From positions 1 through 39,303 of the forward strand of contig JAPPFK010000179.1 of the NCBI GenBank assembly GCA_028823885.1: 39,303 bases of DNA, given 5' to 3'. This DNA comes from Rhodospirillales bacterium (GTDB lineage: Bacteria; Pseudomonadota; Alphaproteobacteria; Rhodospirillales; UBA2165). The notes beneath the pieces are model-generated. The model was given only the letters and a program-made list of their open reading frames with translations, had not been told where the DNA came from and ran no database searches. Positions 15,735 to 25,077 of this stretch are shown piece by piece. Within the stretch, counting starts at the first letter, position 1. Each line of letters opens with the position of its first letter. The position numbers and the translations under genes are program-made.

Positions 15735-17807
15735 ATGTCCGGTCGGACTTCCCATGTCATCGGCGTCGACATCGGTGGGACTTTCACCGACCTGGTCGGC
15801 ATTTCGGACGGTGGCATCTATATCGAGAAATTTAGCACCGTGCAGGACAATCCTACGGAGGGTGTCGCGGCTTGTATCCAGGAAGCCGGTGTGACGCTTG
15901 CGGAAATCGATCAGTTCCGTCACGGCTCCACCATCGCCATCAACACGGTCCTGGAACGCAAAGGCGCCAAAACGGCCCTCGTCACCACGGAAGGGTTCCG
16001 CGACGTTTACGCCATCGGCCGCAGCAACCGGCCCGAAGGGTTCAACCTGGCCTTCACCCGGCCGAAGCCCCTGATTCCCCGGGAGCTGTCATTCGAAGTG
16101 ACGGAACGGCTCAACGCCAAGGGGGAGGAATTGACGCCTCTGGACGAAGCGGGTGTCCGCCGGACGGGAGAACGCCTGAACGAGCTTGGCATCGACGCCG
16201 TCGCCGTCTGCCTCTTGCACTCCTACGCCAATCCGGCCCATGAAGTCTGGTTGGGCGATATCCTCCGGGAAACCTGTCCCGGCTGTTTCGTCACCCTGTC
16301 ATCCGACATCTTGCGGGAGTACCGGGAATACGAGCGCACCTCCACGACGGTCCTCAACGCCTATGTGGGGCCGCGGGTGAGCCGCTATCTGGACCGGCTC
16401 GATGCCTATCTCTCGGATGGCGGCTTCACCGGCCAGAAACATATCATGCGCTCCAACGGCGGCTCCATGTCCATGGATCAGGCGCGGGCGCAACCGGTGG
16501 CCATGATGGAATCCGGGCCGGTCGCCGGCATGATCGGCGCGGGGCATCTGGCCAAACATTTGGGCTACGAACAATGCATCGGCTTCGACATGGGGGGTAC
16601 GACGGCGAAGGCCAGCATGTTCCGGGATGGCCGGCCCACCGTACACGAAAATTACTTCATCGGCGGCTATGCGACGGGACAGCCAATGCAAATCCCCGTC
16701 GTGGATATCGTCGAGATCGGCGCCGGCGGGGGCAGCATCGCCTGGTGCGACCAGCAGGGCGGCCTCCACATAGGGCCGCAAAGCGCCGGGGCGGACCCGG
16801 GCCCGGCCTGCTACGGCAATGGCGGTACGGAAGCGACCATTACGGATGCGGATCTTGTGCTGGGCCGGTTGAACGGCGACCGGTTTCTCTCCGGACGAAT
16901 GGCGTTGCAATCCGGCCCCGGTGAGGAGGCCATTGCAGATGCCGTCGGCGGTCCCTTGGAGCTGGGCCTGGTGGAGGCCGCTTTCGGCATTGCCAAGATC
17001 GCGGACACCGCCATGTCCCTGGCTGTCCGCTCGGTCTCCGTTGAGCGGGGGAGCGACCCCCGGGACTGCGCCATGATCGCTTTCGGCGGCGCTGGTCCTC
17101 TCCACGCGCTCTCCATCGCCCGGGACATCTCCATTCCGACCGTGGTGATCCCGCGCTTTCCCGGAAATTTCTCGGCGTTCGGGATGCTGATGGCGCCCTG
17201 GCGGCAGGACTTTCTGCGCACCTTCGTCGCGCCGTTGAGCGACGTCGATCCAACGGCGGTTCAAGGCCTCATGGAAGATTTGATGGGCCAGGGAACGGCG
17301 TTGCTGGAAGACGAAGGGTTGTCGGCAAGCGAGGCCGGTTTCGGCTACGCCGCCGATCTGCGATACATGGGCCAGGAGCATGCCATTCCCGTTCCGTTCA
17401 AGGATTCCAGCGATCTGAGAGATGGCGGATCGGCGCAGCTCCGCGCGGACTTCGAGAAACGCCACCTCGACCAGTACGGCCATGCGGCGCCCGGTGAAAG
17501 AATTCAGGTGGCCAAAATCCGTCTTACGGTGACGGTGGAAGGCGACACGGAAGCCGCGAAACAATGGCTGTCGACGCCCTATCGGCCCGAAGATGCCCGC
17601 CCGGACCAGGAGCGCCCGGTCTATTTCGCCCAAGAGACGGACGCGGCCCGGGCCCGGATCGTCTGGCGGCCAGGATTGGCGCCCGGAACCGAGATTGCCG
17701 GGCCGGCGGTAATCGAAGAACCGAATTCCACGACCTTGCTCTTTCCCGGAGATATGGCGAAAGTAAGCGAGCACGGTCATCTCATCGTTTCCGTGGGAGG
17801 GCCATAG
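15735..17807 (+). CDS. hyuA: Hydantoinase/oxoprolinase subunit A (HyuA-like)
   Basis: The ATP-binding half of a two-subunit N-heterocycle-opening enzyme, 690 residues, normal for separate A subunits. The N-terminal hydantoinase segment has the phosphate-binding loop GVDIGGTFTDLV (about 10-21). A second ATPase-fold segment carries GFDMGGTTAKASM and the glycine-rich GAGGGSIAW. DPGPACYGNGGTEATITDADLVLGRLN-type signature residues are present around 355-380. Family members hydrolyse hydantoins, 5-oxoproline or N-methylhydantoin; related acetone and acetophenone carboxylases use similar subunits, and sequence alone does not separate them. ATG at 15735 is preferred over an in-frame TTG at 15729, with AAAGG upstream. 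It is followed after 3 bases by the B subunit. Confidence 0.93.
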   Translation: MSGRTSHVIGVDIGGTFTDLVGISDGGIYIEKFSTVQDNPTEGVAACIQEAGVTLAEIDQFRHGSTIAINTVLERKGAKTALVTTEGFRDVYAIGRSNRPEGFNLAFTRPKPLIPRELSFEVTERLNAKGEELTPLDEAGVRRTGERLNELGIDAVAVCLLHSYANPAHEVWLGDILRETCPGCFVTLSSDILREYREYERTSTTVLNAYVGPRVSRYLDRLDAYLSDGGFTGQKHIMRSNGGSMSMDQARAQPVAMMESGPVAGMIGAGHLAKHLGYEQCIGFDMGGTTAKASMFRDGRPTVHENYFIGGYATGQPMQIPVVDIVEIGAGGGSIAWCDQQGGLHIGPQSAGADPGPACYGNGGTEATITDADLVLGRLNGDRFLSGRMALQSGPGEEAIADAVGGPLELGLVEAAFGIAKIADTAMSLAVRSVSVERGSDPRDCAMIAFGGAGPLHALSIARDISIPTVVIPRFPGNFSAFGMLMAPWRQDFLRTFVAPLSDVDPTAVQGLMEDLMGQGTALLEDEGLSASEAGFGYAADLRYMGQEHAIPVPFKDSSDLRDGGSAQLRADFEKRHLDQYGHAAPGERIQVAKIRLTVTVEGDTEAAKQWLSTPYRPEDARPDQERPVYFAQETDAARARIVWRPGLAPGTEIAGPAVIEEPNSTTLLFPGDMAKVSEHGHLIVSVGGP

Positions 17808-17810
17808 GCC

Positions 17811-19505
17811 ATGACCCGTAACGTTCATCCGATCACGCTGGAGGTGGTGCGCAGCGCCTTTGTCGCCTATTCGGAGGAAATGGCGACGGCCCTTTGCCGC
17901 TCGGCCCACAACCTCATGATTTACGAGGTGCGGGACTTCTGCTGCGGACTGGTGGACACCGACGGCGACCTCATCAGTCAGAACGCGGGCGGGCTGCCCA
18001 TCTTTCTGGCGGACCTTGGCGTCGCCGTGAAAGACGGAATTGACCGCTATGGACTGGACGGATTTTCCCCCGGCGATGTGATCATCATGAACCACGCCGA
18101 GGTGTGCGGCCAGCACCTCAACAACATCGTCATCTACACGCCTTGCTTCCACGACGGCGAGGTCGTTGCCTTCGCCGCCAACCGGGCCCACTGGGTGGAT
18201 GTGGGCGGCACAAGGGTCGGCTTCGGGTCGTACGAGTCGTACGAGATTTTTCAGGAAGGCTTGCAGTTTCGTTCCCTCAAGATCTATGACGCCGGCAAGC
18301 GTAACGACGCCATCTGGCAGATCATCGAGGACAATCTCCGCTTCCCGGAATCCTCCTTGGGCGACCTCAGGGCCCAGATCGCGTCATGCAACATCGCCGA
18401 GCGCCGCCTGGCCGAACTCTACGATCGTTACGATGCGGAAACCATTCGGGCCTGCATCGAAACCACCTGGGAACAGTCCGAGGCCGCTGCGCGGGAGGTG
18501 ATCGCCGGCATTGCCGACGGCACCTATGAGGCGGAAGGCTGTCTCGATAATGACGGGGTAAAACTCGACACGCCCCTGGTCATCAAGGTCAAAGTGACCA
18601 TCAAGGGCAGCCAGATGACCATCGACTATACGGGCACCCACCCGCAGGTCCGGTCACCTCTAAATTCCGGCTCCGGCGGTCTGGCGGCGGCGCGAATTGC
18701 CTTCAAAAGCCTGACCCTGCCGAACGCGCCGGTGAACGAAGGCTGTTTCAGACCCCTCGATCTGATCTCGCCGGAGGGCACCATTCTGAACGCCAAGCCC
18801 CCCGCCGCCATCGGCCTCTGGAGCATCGCCCTCCCGACGGTTATTGACCTTATATTGAAAGCCTTGGCCCCGGCGCTCCCCGATGTCATCCCCGCCGCCC
18901 ACAAGGGGGACATGGGCGGCTGTTCCTTTTATGGCTACCGGGAAGACGACGGCAGCCGATTCCTGCTCATGAACATCATGGGCGGCGGCTGGGGCGGCCG
19001 GCCGGACCGGGACGGCGAAAGCGCGGCCATGTCCGTCTGCCAAAGCGACGTCCGCAACGTGCCGGTGGAGGTTCAGGAGACGACCTATCCCTTTGTCATC
19101 GAATGCCACAAATACCGCCCCGACAGCGCCGGAAGCGGCAAGTACCGGGGCGGCTTCGGCGTCGAGATACGCTACCGCTGTATCCAGGACACGACGGCCA
19201 ACATCAATTTCGACCGGTCGGTCGATGCGCCGTGGGGGCTGCACGGGGGCGCCTCCGGCGCCGTTAACGAAGCGGTGGTCTATTTCAGGGACGGCCGGGA
19301 GGAACGGGTGCTCAAGCAGACCAACATTCACCTGCAGGCGGGAGACCGCGTGAGTTTCTTCACCGGCGGCGGCGGCGGATTTGGCGATCCCGGCGAGCGG
19401 GACGAAGACGCGATCCTGGCGGACTACGAGACCGGCCTGCTGACGGCTGAAAAAATCAAACAGGATTACGGCCTCTCTGTCGGGGTTGGGGTCACCGGCT
19501 CATGA
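17811..19505 (+). CDS. hyuB: Hydantoinase/oxoprolinase subunit B (HyuB-like)
   Basis: Partner of the HyuA-like subunit, 564 residues. It opens NVHPITLEVVRSAFVAYSEEM, the standard start of the B-subunit family. It carries GDVIIMNHAEVCGQHLNN, then FAANRAHWVDVGGTRVG and GGGWGGRPDRDGESAAM, and ends with the FFTGGGGGFGDP signature near the C-terminus. Together with subunit A it should open an imide or lactam ring, or carboxylate a carbonyl compound, with ATP. The start lies three bases after the hyuA stop, with GGGAGGG upstream inside hyuA, so translation is coupled. Its own stop overlaps the next start (TCATGA), so at least three genes form one operon. Confidence 0.93.
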   Translation: MTRNVHPITLEVVRSAFVAYSEEMATALCRSAHNLMIYEVRDFCCGLVDTDGDLISQNAGGLPIFLADLGVAVKDGIDRYGLDGFSPGDVIIMNHAEVCGQHLNNIVIYTPCFHDGEVVAFAANRAHWVDVGGTRVGFGSYESYEIFQEGLQFRSLKIYDAGKRNDAIWQIIEDNLRFPESSLGDLRAQIASCNIAERRLAELYDRYDAETIRACIETTWEQSEAAAREVIAGIADGTYEAEGCLDNDGVKLDTPLVIKVKVTIKGSQMTIDYTGTHPQVRSPLNSGSGGLAAARIAFKSLTLPNAPVNEGCFRPLDLISPEGTILNAKPPAAIGLWSIALPTVIDLILKALAPALPDVIPAAHKGDMGGCSFYGYREDDGSRFLLMNIMGGGWGGRPDRDGESAAMSVCQSDVRNVPVEVQETTYPFVIECHKYRPDSAGSGKYRGGFGVEIRYRCIQDTTANINFDRSVDAPWGLHGGASGAVNEAVVYFRDGREERVLKQTNIHLQAGDRVSFFTGGGGGFGDPGERDEDAILADYETGLLTAEKIKQDYGLSVGVGVTGS

Positions 19506-20605
19506 ATATGATCCACCAGGAACGCCAGGAGCGCCTCTTCGCCGCCATGGCCGGCGAAGGCGTGGATGCGGTGATGTCCTGGGGGAACGCATGGCAATGC
19601 GATTACCTCCGCTATGTCTCCGATTATTCGGTGCTGGAGGGGGATGCCATCGCCATCATCCTGAGCGACGGCGACCTCCATTTAATTGTCGAAGAAGAGA
19701 CGGAAGCAGGGCGGGCCCGCGCCAAATGCCCCGGTGCGACGGTGGAGGCCGCCGACGATCTGGTTGAAGCGGCGCGCCGGTATCTGGCCAAGCTGGGCAA
19801 CCGGCAAATCGTCACCGCACCCCGGACCCTGCTGCCCTATGGCCTGTCGGCGGAAAACCTCGACCGGGCCGCAGCCGACGGGACGGATTTGCTGGACCGG
19901 CTCCTCATGACCAAGTCGCCCGCCGAGATCGACGCCATGCGCCGGGCGACGGCAATGGCGGACGCCGGCTACCAGGTGTTTCGCGACGCGGCCAAGCCGG
20001 GGGTGGCGGAGTTCGAACTGGTCGCGGAAATCGAAGGCTATTTCCGCGAAGCAGGGTCGCCTGAAAATTTCATGATCATCGGATCGGGCGGACAGGAAGT
20101 GCGGGGCATGCACCCGGCGGGCGAGCGGCGGCTCCGGGAAGGAGACCTGGTAACGACCGAACTCAGCCCCTGCGTGGACGGCTATTTCTCGCAAATCTGC
20201 CGGACCCTGGTGATCGGCGAGCCGAGCCGGGCCCAGCACGACGCCTTCCAGGTCTATATCGACGCCATGAACGCCGGGTTCTCGGTGCTCAAGGCGGGTG
20301 TCACCGCGAGCAAAGTGGCCAAGGCGGAGAACGACGTGTTCCGGGATTACGGCCTCGAGGAATATACCACCAGCGAATACACCCGCGTTCGGGGGCATGG
20401 CCTAGGGCTGTTCCTGGATACCAAACCCCACATACTGGAGGACGTGGAGACCGTGCTGGAGGAAGGCGCGTTCTGCATCGTGCACCCGAATACATACCAT
20501 CCGGTCGCCGGCTATATGGTGTTGGGCGACGCGGCGCTGGTCACCAAAGACGGCTACCGGACCTTCAGTTCGACCCCCACCGAACTTCTGTCGACGGTCG
20601 GGTAG
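19502..20605 (+). CDS. M24-fold (creatinase/Xaa-Pro peptidase-like) protein with altered metal site
   Basis: 367 residues with an N-terminal creatinase-type domain (about 1-130) and a C-terminal pita-bread domain. RGHGLGLFLDTKPHI keeps H299, but the other usual metal ligands are changed. The first Asp is E220 (TTELSPCVDGY) and the second Asp is Q231 (FSQICRT). The first Glu is H328 (CIVHPN) and the second Glu is L341 (YMVLGD). It is therefore unlikely to be a normal dimetal aminopeptidase. Creatinase itself works without metal, so a metal-independent C-N hydrolase acting on the hydantoinase product is possible. The start overlaps the hyuB stop by four bases; GGCTCATG offers little ribosome-binding site, consistent with translational coupling. 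Confidence 0.85.
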   Translation: MNMIHQERQERLFAAMAGEGVDAVMSWGNAWQCDYLRYVSDYSVLEGDAIAIILSDGDLHLIVEEETEAGRARAKCPGATVEAADDLVEAARRYLAKLGNRQIVTAPRTLLPYGLSAENLDRAAADGTDLLDRLLMTKSPAEIDAMRRATAMADAGYQVFRDAAKPGVAEFELVAEIEGYFREAGSPENFMIIGSGGQEVRGMHPAGERRLREGDLVTTELSPCVDGYFSQICRTLVIGEPSRAQHDAFQVYIDAMNAGFSVLKAGVTASKVAKAENDVFRDYGLEEYTTSEYTRVRGHGLGLFLDTKPHILEDVETVLEEGAFCIVHPNTYHPVAGYMVLGDAALVTKDGYRTFSSTPTELLSTVG

Positions 20606-20614
20606 GGCGGCCCC

Positions 20615-21640
20615 ATGCGGCGCGGCCTGCTTTCCTGGTCCGAGACGGAGGTTCCTCCCGCCGTCCTGGAGGATCGGCTCGCCCGGCTTCGGGGGCGCAT
20701 GGCGAATGAGGGATTGGACGCCCTGCTGGTCTACACCAACTTTCCCCGCCCGGCCGCCGTCTCCTACCTCACCCATTTTGTCCCCTATTGGTCGCAAGGG
20801 ATGCTGATCGTGCCGCCGGAAGGGGCGCCCGTTCTGGCGGTGAGCCTCTCCAAGCGCGTCTCCAACTGGATCAGGGAGACGGCCCATGTGTCCGAAATCA
20901 TCAATACGCCGAACCTGGGCAAGGAACTGGCGGCCTGTTTGAAGAGCGGCGGCCACATCCGTGTCGGCGCAGTGGAACTAAATCGCCTGCCGGGCGCGGT
21001 CATCAACACGCTCGAGGCCGAATATCCGGACATCGAACTCACCGACTCGACCGCGCTTTATCAAGACTTCCGGGCAACGGCGGATGAGACGGAAATTGCC
21101 CTGTCCCGCCGGGCGACGGAGATCGCCCGGACGGCATTGGCGTTGGCGACGCCCGGCGATGCCCCCGTCCAGGCGGATATCCTCTCGGCCATCGAACGCG
21201 CCGCCCGAATGGCGGGGTGTGAGGAAATATTGATCGATGTAGCCGAAGACCTCGCTGCCGACGGCCGGTTCCGCCGCCTCGACGGCCCGACGGCCTTCAA
21301 GGACCGCTACGCCGTACGCCTTTCCGTCGCCTACAAGGGACATTGGGTGCGTCTTGCCCGGAGTTTCGATCAGCGCTGGCCGAAAGACCGGGCCAATGAG
21401 CTGGAAGCCCACATTACCTCGGCGGCCGGTTCGGCAGTTGCAAGCGGCCTGCCGGATTTCTCCACGGGGCCCATAGGACTGGAAGCCTGTATCGGCACCC
21501 TGCCCCTTCAGTCGATCGTCAAGCCGGCCGCCGGGCAGATCGTCTCCGTGAACCGGACATGGCATGACGAGGAGGGCGCCTGGCTGGCAAGCGATCCCGT
21601 GCTGGTTGGTTCCGACGGAAAGAGCGCCCAGCCGTTGTAG
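20615..21640 (+). CDS. Second, more degenerate M24/creatinase-like protein
   Basis: 341 residues. The N-terminal half fits a creatinase N-terminal domain (RLARLRGRMANEGLDALLVY, AAVSYLTHFVPYW, GMLIVPPEGAPVLAVS). The second half begins like the catalytic domain (ADETEIALSRRATEIARTAL) but lacks the HGxG histidine motif and all recognisable metal ligands. It shortens the part after KGHWVRLARSFDQRW. It may be a non-catalytic partner of the preceding M24 protein, nine bases upstream. Such pairing of an active-like and a degenerate member is known for other enzyme families, but for this pair it is inference. It is the last gene of the plus-strand hyu operon and converges on the Rieske oxygenase genes. 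Confidence 0.8.
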   Translation: MRRGLLSWSETEVPPAVLEDRLARLRGRMANEGLDALLVYTNFPRPAAVSYLTHFVPYWSQGMLIVPPEGAPVLAVSLSKRVSNWIRETAHVSEIINTPNLGKELAACLKSGGHIRVGAVELNRLPGAVINTLEAEYPDIELTDSTALYQDFRATADETEIALSRRATEIARTALALATPGDAPVQADILSAIERAARMAGCEEILIDVAEDLAADGRFRRLDGPTAFKDRYAVRLSVAYKGHWVRLARSFDQRWPKDRANELEAHITSAAGSAVASGLPDFSTGPIGLEACIGTLPLQSIVKPAAGQIVSVNRTWHDEEGAWLASDPVLVGSDGKSAQPL

Positions 21641-21690
21641 GCCGAGCGGGCCGGCCAGTGCGCCGGAGGGCGGTATTGGAGGGAGCCGGC

Positions 21691-22194
21691 CTAAAGCATA
21701 TAAAATTCGAGTTTCGTGGGCAGATTGTCGTTCAACAAGATGATCTTCTTGGCGGCGATCTTCCAGGCGTTGATCTCCCGCACCAGCCGCACGGTGTAGC
21801 GGCAGTTGGATTGGTTTTCCCGCCGGCGTTTCGGATCATAAACGTGGGTGACGCAAACGCACTTCACCAGAAGTTCGTCCCCGTGCGCCCCATCCTCCAC
21901 CAGCACGTTGGAAATGGCGTGGGACGTTCGCGGCAGCACCAGGGATGCGGCTGATTTGCCGGACCGGATGCGCGTCACCCGCTCTTCCAGCCTGACGCGG
22001 GATGTCAGATAAATCAGCGAAATCTCACCTGCCGGATCGTCCGTGGGTTCGTGTTCCGTCTTCCAGGCAGGCACCCAGTACTCCACGTCCTCCGTCATCA
22101 GGTCGAGCCAGTCGTCCCAGCGCTGTTCGTCAAGGCAAAGTGCCTCCCGGTAGAGAAGCTCTGTCGCTTCGGACACCGATTCCGGGCCGCTCAT
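21691..22194 (-). CDS. Rieske ring-hydroxylating oxygenase, small (beta) subunit
   Basis: A 167-residue structural beta subunit of the aromatic-ring-hydroxylating dioxygenase family (NTF2-like fold). It reads LLYREALCLDEQRWDDWLDL near the N-terminus, TEDVEYWVPAW after it, and ends with AWKIAAKKIILLNDNLP, the standard C-terminal signature. The start at 22194 is chosen because its ATG overlaps the alpha-subunit stop as ATGA, and family similarity begins right after it; a longer frame to 22257 overlaps the alpha gene and adds unrelated residues. It forms a hexamer with the alpha subunit in known members. No ferredoxin or reductase gene is adjacent, so electron-transfer partners must be encoded elsewhere. 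Confidence 0.93.
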   Translation of the reverse strand: MSGPESVSEATELLYREALCLDEQRWDDWLDLMTEDVEYWVPAWKTEHEPTDDPAGEISLIYLTSRVRLEERVTRIRSGKSAASLVLPRTSHAISNVLVEDGAHGDELLVKCVCVTHVYDPKRRRENQSNCRYTVRLVREINAWKIAAKKIILLNDNLPTKLEFYML

Positions 22195-23546
22195 TCCGCC
22201 GCCGCCCTCTCCGCGCCTGCTTCTTTGGAAAGAGCCGCCATGAGCCGGTCCCGCCATTCCCGGATCGGGCCGTGCAAAATGGTTTCGTCGCCGAGGCCGA
22301 GGGAACCGACAATGGAGCTGATGGGATTGAGCCCCAGTTCTGCCGCATCTTCGATGGGCTCATGGCTCACCGCCGTCAGGCCCCGCATATACCCCTGGTT
22401 CCATTCCACCATGTCGGCGCCGGGGCCGTCCTGAATGTCCTCGAAAATGGAGGTGTCGTCGGGCGTGGCCAAGCCGCTTGGGTTGAAGAACTCCTCGTAC
22501 TGCCGGATGCGGAGTTCCCGCGCCGCCTGGGATTCCCCTTTGGGCGCGATGCAATAGGTGGTGATGTCGGTCCGGTTGGCGCTGATGGGGCGGTTGACCC
22601 TGATCTGCAGGGACGCGTTTTCCAAAAGCTGCATGTTCGGGAAGTAAAGGGCATTCCGCGTATAGAACATCCACTTCAGGTGCGGATCGCCGATGCGTTC
22701 CTTCAGCTTGCCGATCTCCAGGTAGAGAGGCCGGGCTTCGATTTTGTCCCCGCCGCCGAACATCACGTTGTGGCCATTGGGGAACACCATGGAACCCCGG
22801 ATCACATCGCCTTCCGCCCGGTTCCGGTAAGGTGAATCCGTCTGGGCGTCGTTGGCGGAGCGGCTGTTCAGGATTTGGACGAAGGTCTGGTGGGTCGGCA
22901 TGAAGTGATAGAGATCGGCGGAATTCTCGATCTGAAGCTTCCAGTTGCCGTGATAGGTGTAGTTCACGACGCCGGGGACAAGCTCCAGTCCGTCCTCGCT
23001 CTGGTCCACGCAGAGATCGATGAACACTTTGGTGTCGCCGAGGAACTCTGCCAGCGGCGGTACGTCGGGATTGAGACTGCCGAACATGAACCCGCGATAG
23101 GATTCGAAAGCCGGAATGGGGCGGAGGCCGTGATCTTCCGAATCGAACTCGTCGCCGTAAGCCCCCTGGTCCTTGGTCGTCAGGCCCACGTTCCGCCCGG
23201 CGCTGTCATAGGTCCAGGCATGGTAGGGGCAAACGTGAACTTTGCTGTTGCCGGTTTCCGTGTGACAGATCAGCGAACCCCGGTGGCGGCAGGCATTGAT
23301 CAGGCCATGGATCATGCCCTCCCGGTCCCTTGAAACGATGACCGATTGGCGGCCGATATAGGTGGTGAAAAAGTCGTGGGGGTTTGGCACCTGGCAGTCA
23401 ACGCCCAGAAACATCCAGCCGCCTTCGAAGATATGCTTCATCTCCAGCTCGAAAACTTCCTGGGACCGGTAGACGTCCGCGTGGACCTTGAAGATGCCCT
23501 CTTCCGGCCTGTCGATGACCATTGCATTGATGTCTTGCGCGTCCAT
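22191..23546 (-). CDS. Rieske ring-hydroxylating oxygenase, large (alpha) subunit
   Basis: The catalytic subunit, 451 residues. The Rieske [2Fe-2S] ligands are C86-R-H88 and C106-P-Y-H109. The mononuclear iron site is H214 and H219 with bridging D211 (ENSADLYHFMPTH). It should dihydroxylate or monohydroxylate an aromatic substrate with O2. The sequence most resembles the benzoate/anthranilate/salicylate-type group by general feel, but substrate cannot be set by eye. The start at 23546 has GGAGGACGACGG just upstream; a longer frame to 23591 is possible. It is divergent from the amidase at 23688 across a 141-base promoter region. It may act on an aromatic acid or amine released by the amidase. 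Confidence 0.93.
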   Translation of the reverse strand: MDAQDINAMVIDRPEEGIFKVHADVYRSQEVFELEMKHIFEGGWMFLGVDCQVPNPHDFFTTYIGRQSVIVSRDREGMIHGLINACRHRGSLICHTETGNSKVHVCPYHAWTYDSAGRNVGLTTKDQGAYGDEFDSEDHGLRPIPAFESYRGFMFGSLNPDVPPLAEFLGDTKVFIDLCVDQSEDGLELVPGVVNYTYHGNWKLQIENSADLYHFMPTHQTFVQILNSRSANDAQTDSPYRNRAEGDVIRGSMVFPNGHNVMFGGGDKIEARPLYLEIGKLKERIGDPHLKWMFYTRNALYFPNMQLLENASLQIRVNRPISANRTDITTYCIAPKGESQAARELRIRQYEEFFNPSGLATPDDTSIFEDIQDGPGADMVEWNQGYMRGLTAVSHEPIEDAAELGLNPISSIVGSLGLGDETILHGPIREWRDRLMAALSKEAGAERAAAE

Positions 23547-23687
23547 CCGTCGTCCTCCGGCGGGACAATTCCGCCGGTGAAACTCCATCACGCAACCCTC
23601 TTCAGGTCAATGTCGAAGCGGCTTTTCGGGCCTGTTTTCCGGACATATACTCACTTGTGTTTGGGCATGATCGAGTGGGCTAGAGCC

Positions 23688-25076
23688 ATGTCTGAGTTAA
23701 CCGGCGGCCTCCTCGGCGCTTATGATCCGCACACGGCGGAACTGCTCGATTTTGCTTCCGCGAGACCCGCGTTTTTGGACGGCGGCGACACGCCCCGGGA
23801 GTATCTGGAACGCTGCATCGGCCGTCTGGAACACGACGAGGCGCTTCAAGCGTTTGTTCATATCGATCTGGAGGGCGCCCGCCGGGGCGCGGATTTGGCG
23901 GGCGAGCGCTACAAGGACGGCAAGCCCCTCTCCCCCCTCGACGGCATGCCCCTGGGCATGAAGGACGTGATCGAAACCGGCGACATGCCGACGGAATTCG
24001 GGAGCGAGATTTATAAGGGCTTCATGCCCGACATGGACGCCGCCCCCGTCTATTGGCTGCGCAAGGCGGGCGCCGTCATCCTGGGCAAAACCGTGACCAC
24101 GGAATTCGCGGCCGATCCGCCGGGACCGACCCGCAACCCCTGGGATCTATCCCGTTCACCGGGCGGGTCATCGAGCGGTTCCGCCGCCGCCGTGGCCGCC
24201 CGCATGGTGCCCGCGGCCACCGGAACCCAGGTCAGGGGCTCGGTTCTCCGGCCCGCCGCCTATTGCGGCATCTTCGCCTTCAAGCCGTCCCTCGGCACTA
24301 TCAATCTGCAAGGGGTCTCACCCATTTCTAGGGTGATCAACCATCTGGGCATCCTGGCCGGCAGCCTGGCCGACAGCTGGATCACCACCCGGCACCTGTC
24401 TCAAACCGGGGGTGGGGAGCCGGGCCAGTTGCCGCTGGACGGCCCGGCTGAGTTGCCCGGTGCGCGGAAACCCAAGACGCTCATTCAATTGGAAACGCCG
24501 GGCTGGTCGTTGACGCCGGAGAGTTCGCGGACCGCGTTCGAAGAATATGTCGAACGCCTGCGCGCTTCGGACCTAACCGTCCTCAACCGCCACAATAACG
24601 AGATAGTCGACGCCTACGAGCGGGCTTTGGAAGACACCGTTCGCATCTCCGACACCCTCCGGGGATGGGAGAACCGCTACCCCATGTATGCCTACCTGGA
24701 TTCTCATCCGGATCAATTGAGAAACCGGACAAGGAAGCGCCTGGAAGACTTCCCGCCGATCACGCTGGAGGACTACCGGACCGCCCGCGCGGACGCCCTG
24801 GCGCTCCGGGACCGGCATGCCGCTCTCTCGGAAATCGGCGATGCCTTGATCACCTTGAACTCCGCGGGCCCGGCCCCCGAAGTCGCCACCACGGGCAATC
24901 CCATTTACGGGGACGCGTGTTCCGTCACCGGCGTGCCGGCGGTGAACCTGCCCCTCCTTGCCGCGGAGGGACTGCCCCTGGGCGTACAGGTGATGGGATT
25001 TCACCGGAAAGACGAAAGACTCGTCGCCGTCGGCCGCTGGCTGGCCGAGGCCTGGTTGTCAAAAGGGAGGAACTGA
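23688..25076 (+). CDS. Amidase signature family hydrolase
   Basis: A 462-residue amidase with the Ser-cisSer-Lys triad. The catalytic lysine is K92 in GMPLGMKDVIETGD. The cis-serine is in SPGGSSSGSAAAVAA (about S151). The nucleophile is S175 in GTQVRGSVLRPAAYCG. In most members this last loop reads TGGS; here it is VRGS, a substitution at the oxyanion loop that may affect specificity. The family hydrolyses amides, indole-acetamide, allophanate or Glu-tRNA amide; a small catabolic amide is likely from context. The start is taken as 23688, an in-frame ATG at the beginning of family similarity; ATG at 23667 is an alternative, and neither has a strong ribosome-binding site. The cupin starts one base after its stop. 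Confidence 0.9.
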   Translation: MSELTGGLLGAYDPHTAELLDFASARPAFLDGGDTPREYLERCIGRLEHDEALQAFVHIDLEGARRGADLAGERYKDGKPLSPLDGMPLGMKDVIETGDMPTEFGSEIYKGFMPDMDAAPVYWLRKAGAVILGKTVTTEFAADPPGPTRNPWDLSRSPGGSSSGSAAAVAARMVPAATGTQVRGSVLRPAAYCGIFAFKPSLGTINLQGVSPISRVINHLGILAGSLADSWITTRHLSQTGGGEPGQLPLDGPAELPGARKPKTLIQLETPGWSLTPESSRTAFEEYVERLRASDLTVLNRHNNEIVDAYERALEDTVRISDTLRGWENRYPMYAYLDSHPDQLRNRTRKRLEDFPPITLEDYRTARADALALRDRHAALSEIGDALITLNSAGPAPEVATTGNPIYGDACSVTGVPAVNLPLLAAEGLPLGVQVMGFHRKDERLVAVGRWLAEAWLSKGRN

Positions 25077-25077
25077 G

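Noticed and set aside
16299..18191. A 630-codon open frame on the minus strand
   Set aside because: Antisense to HyuA and the start of HyuB; histidine- and arginine-rich shadow composition and no recognisable domain.
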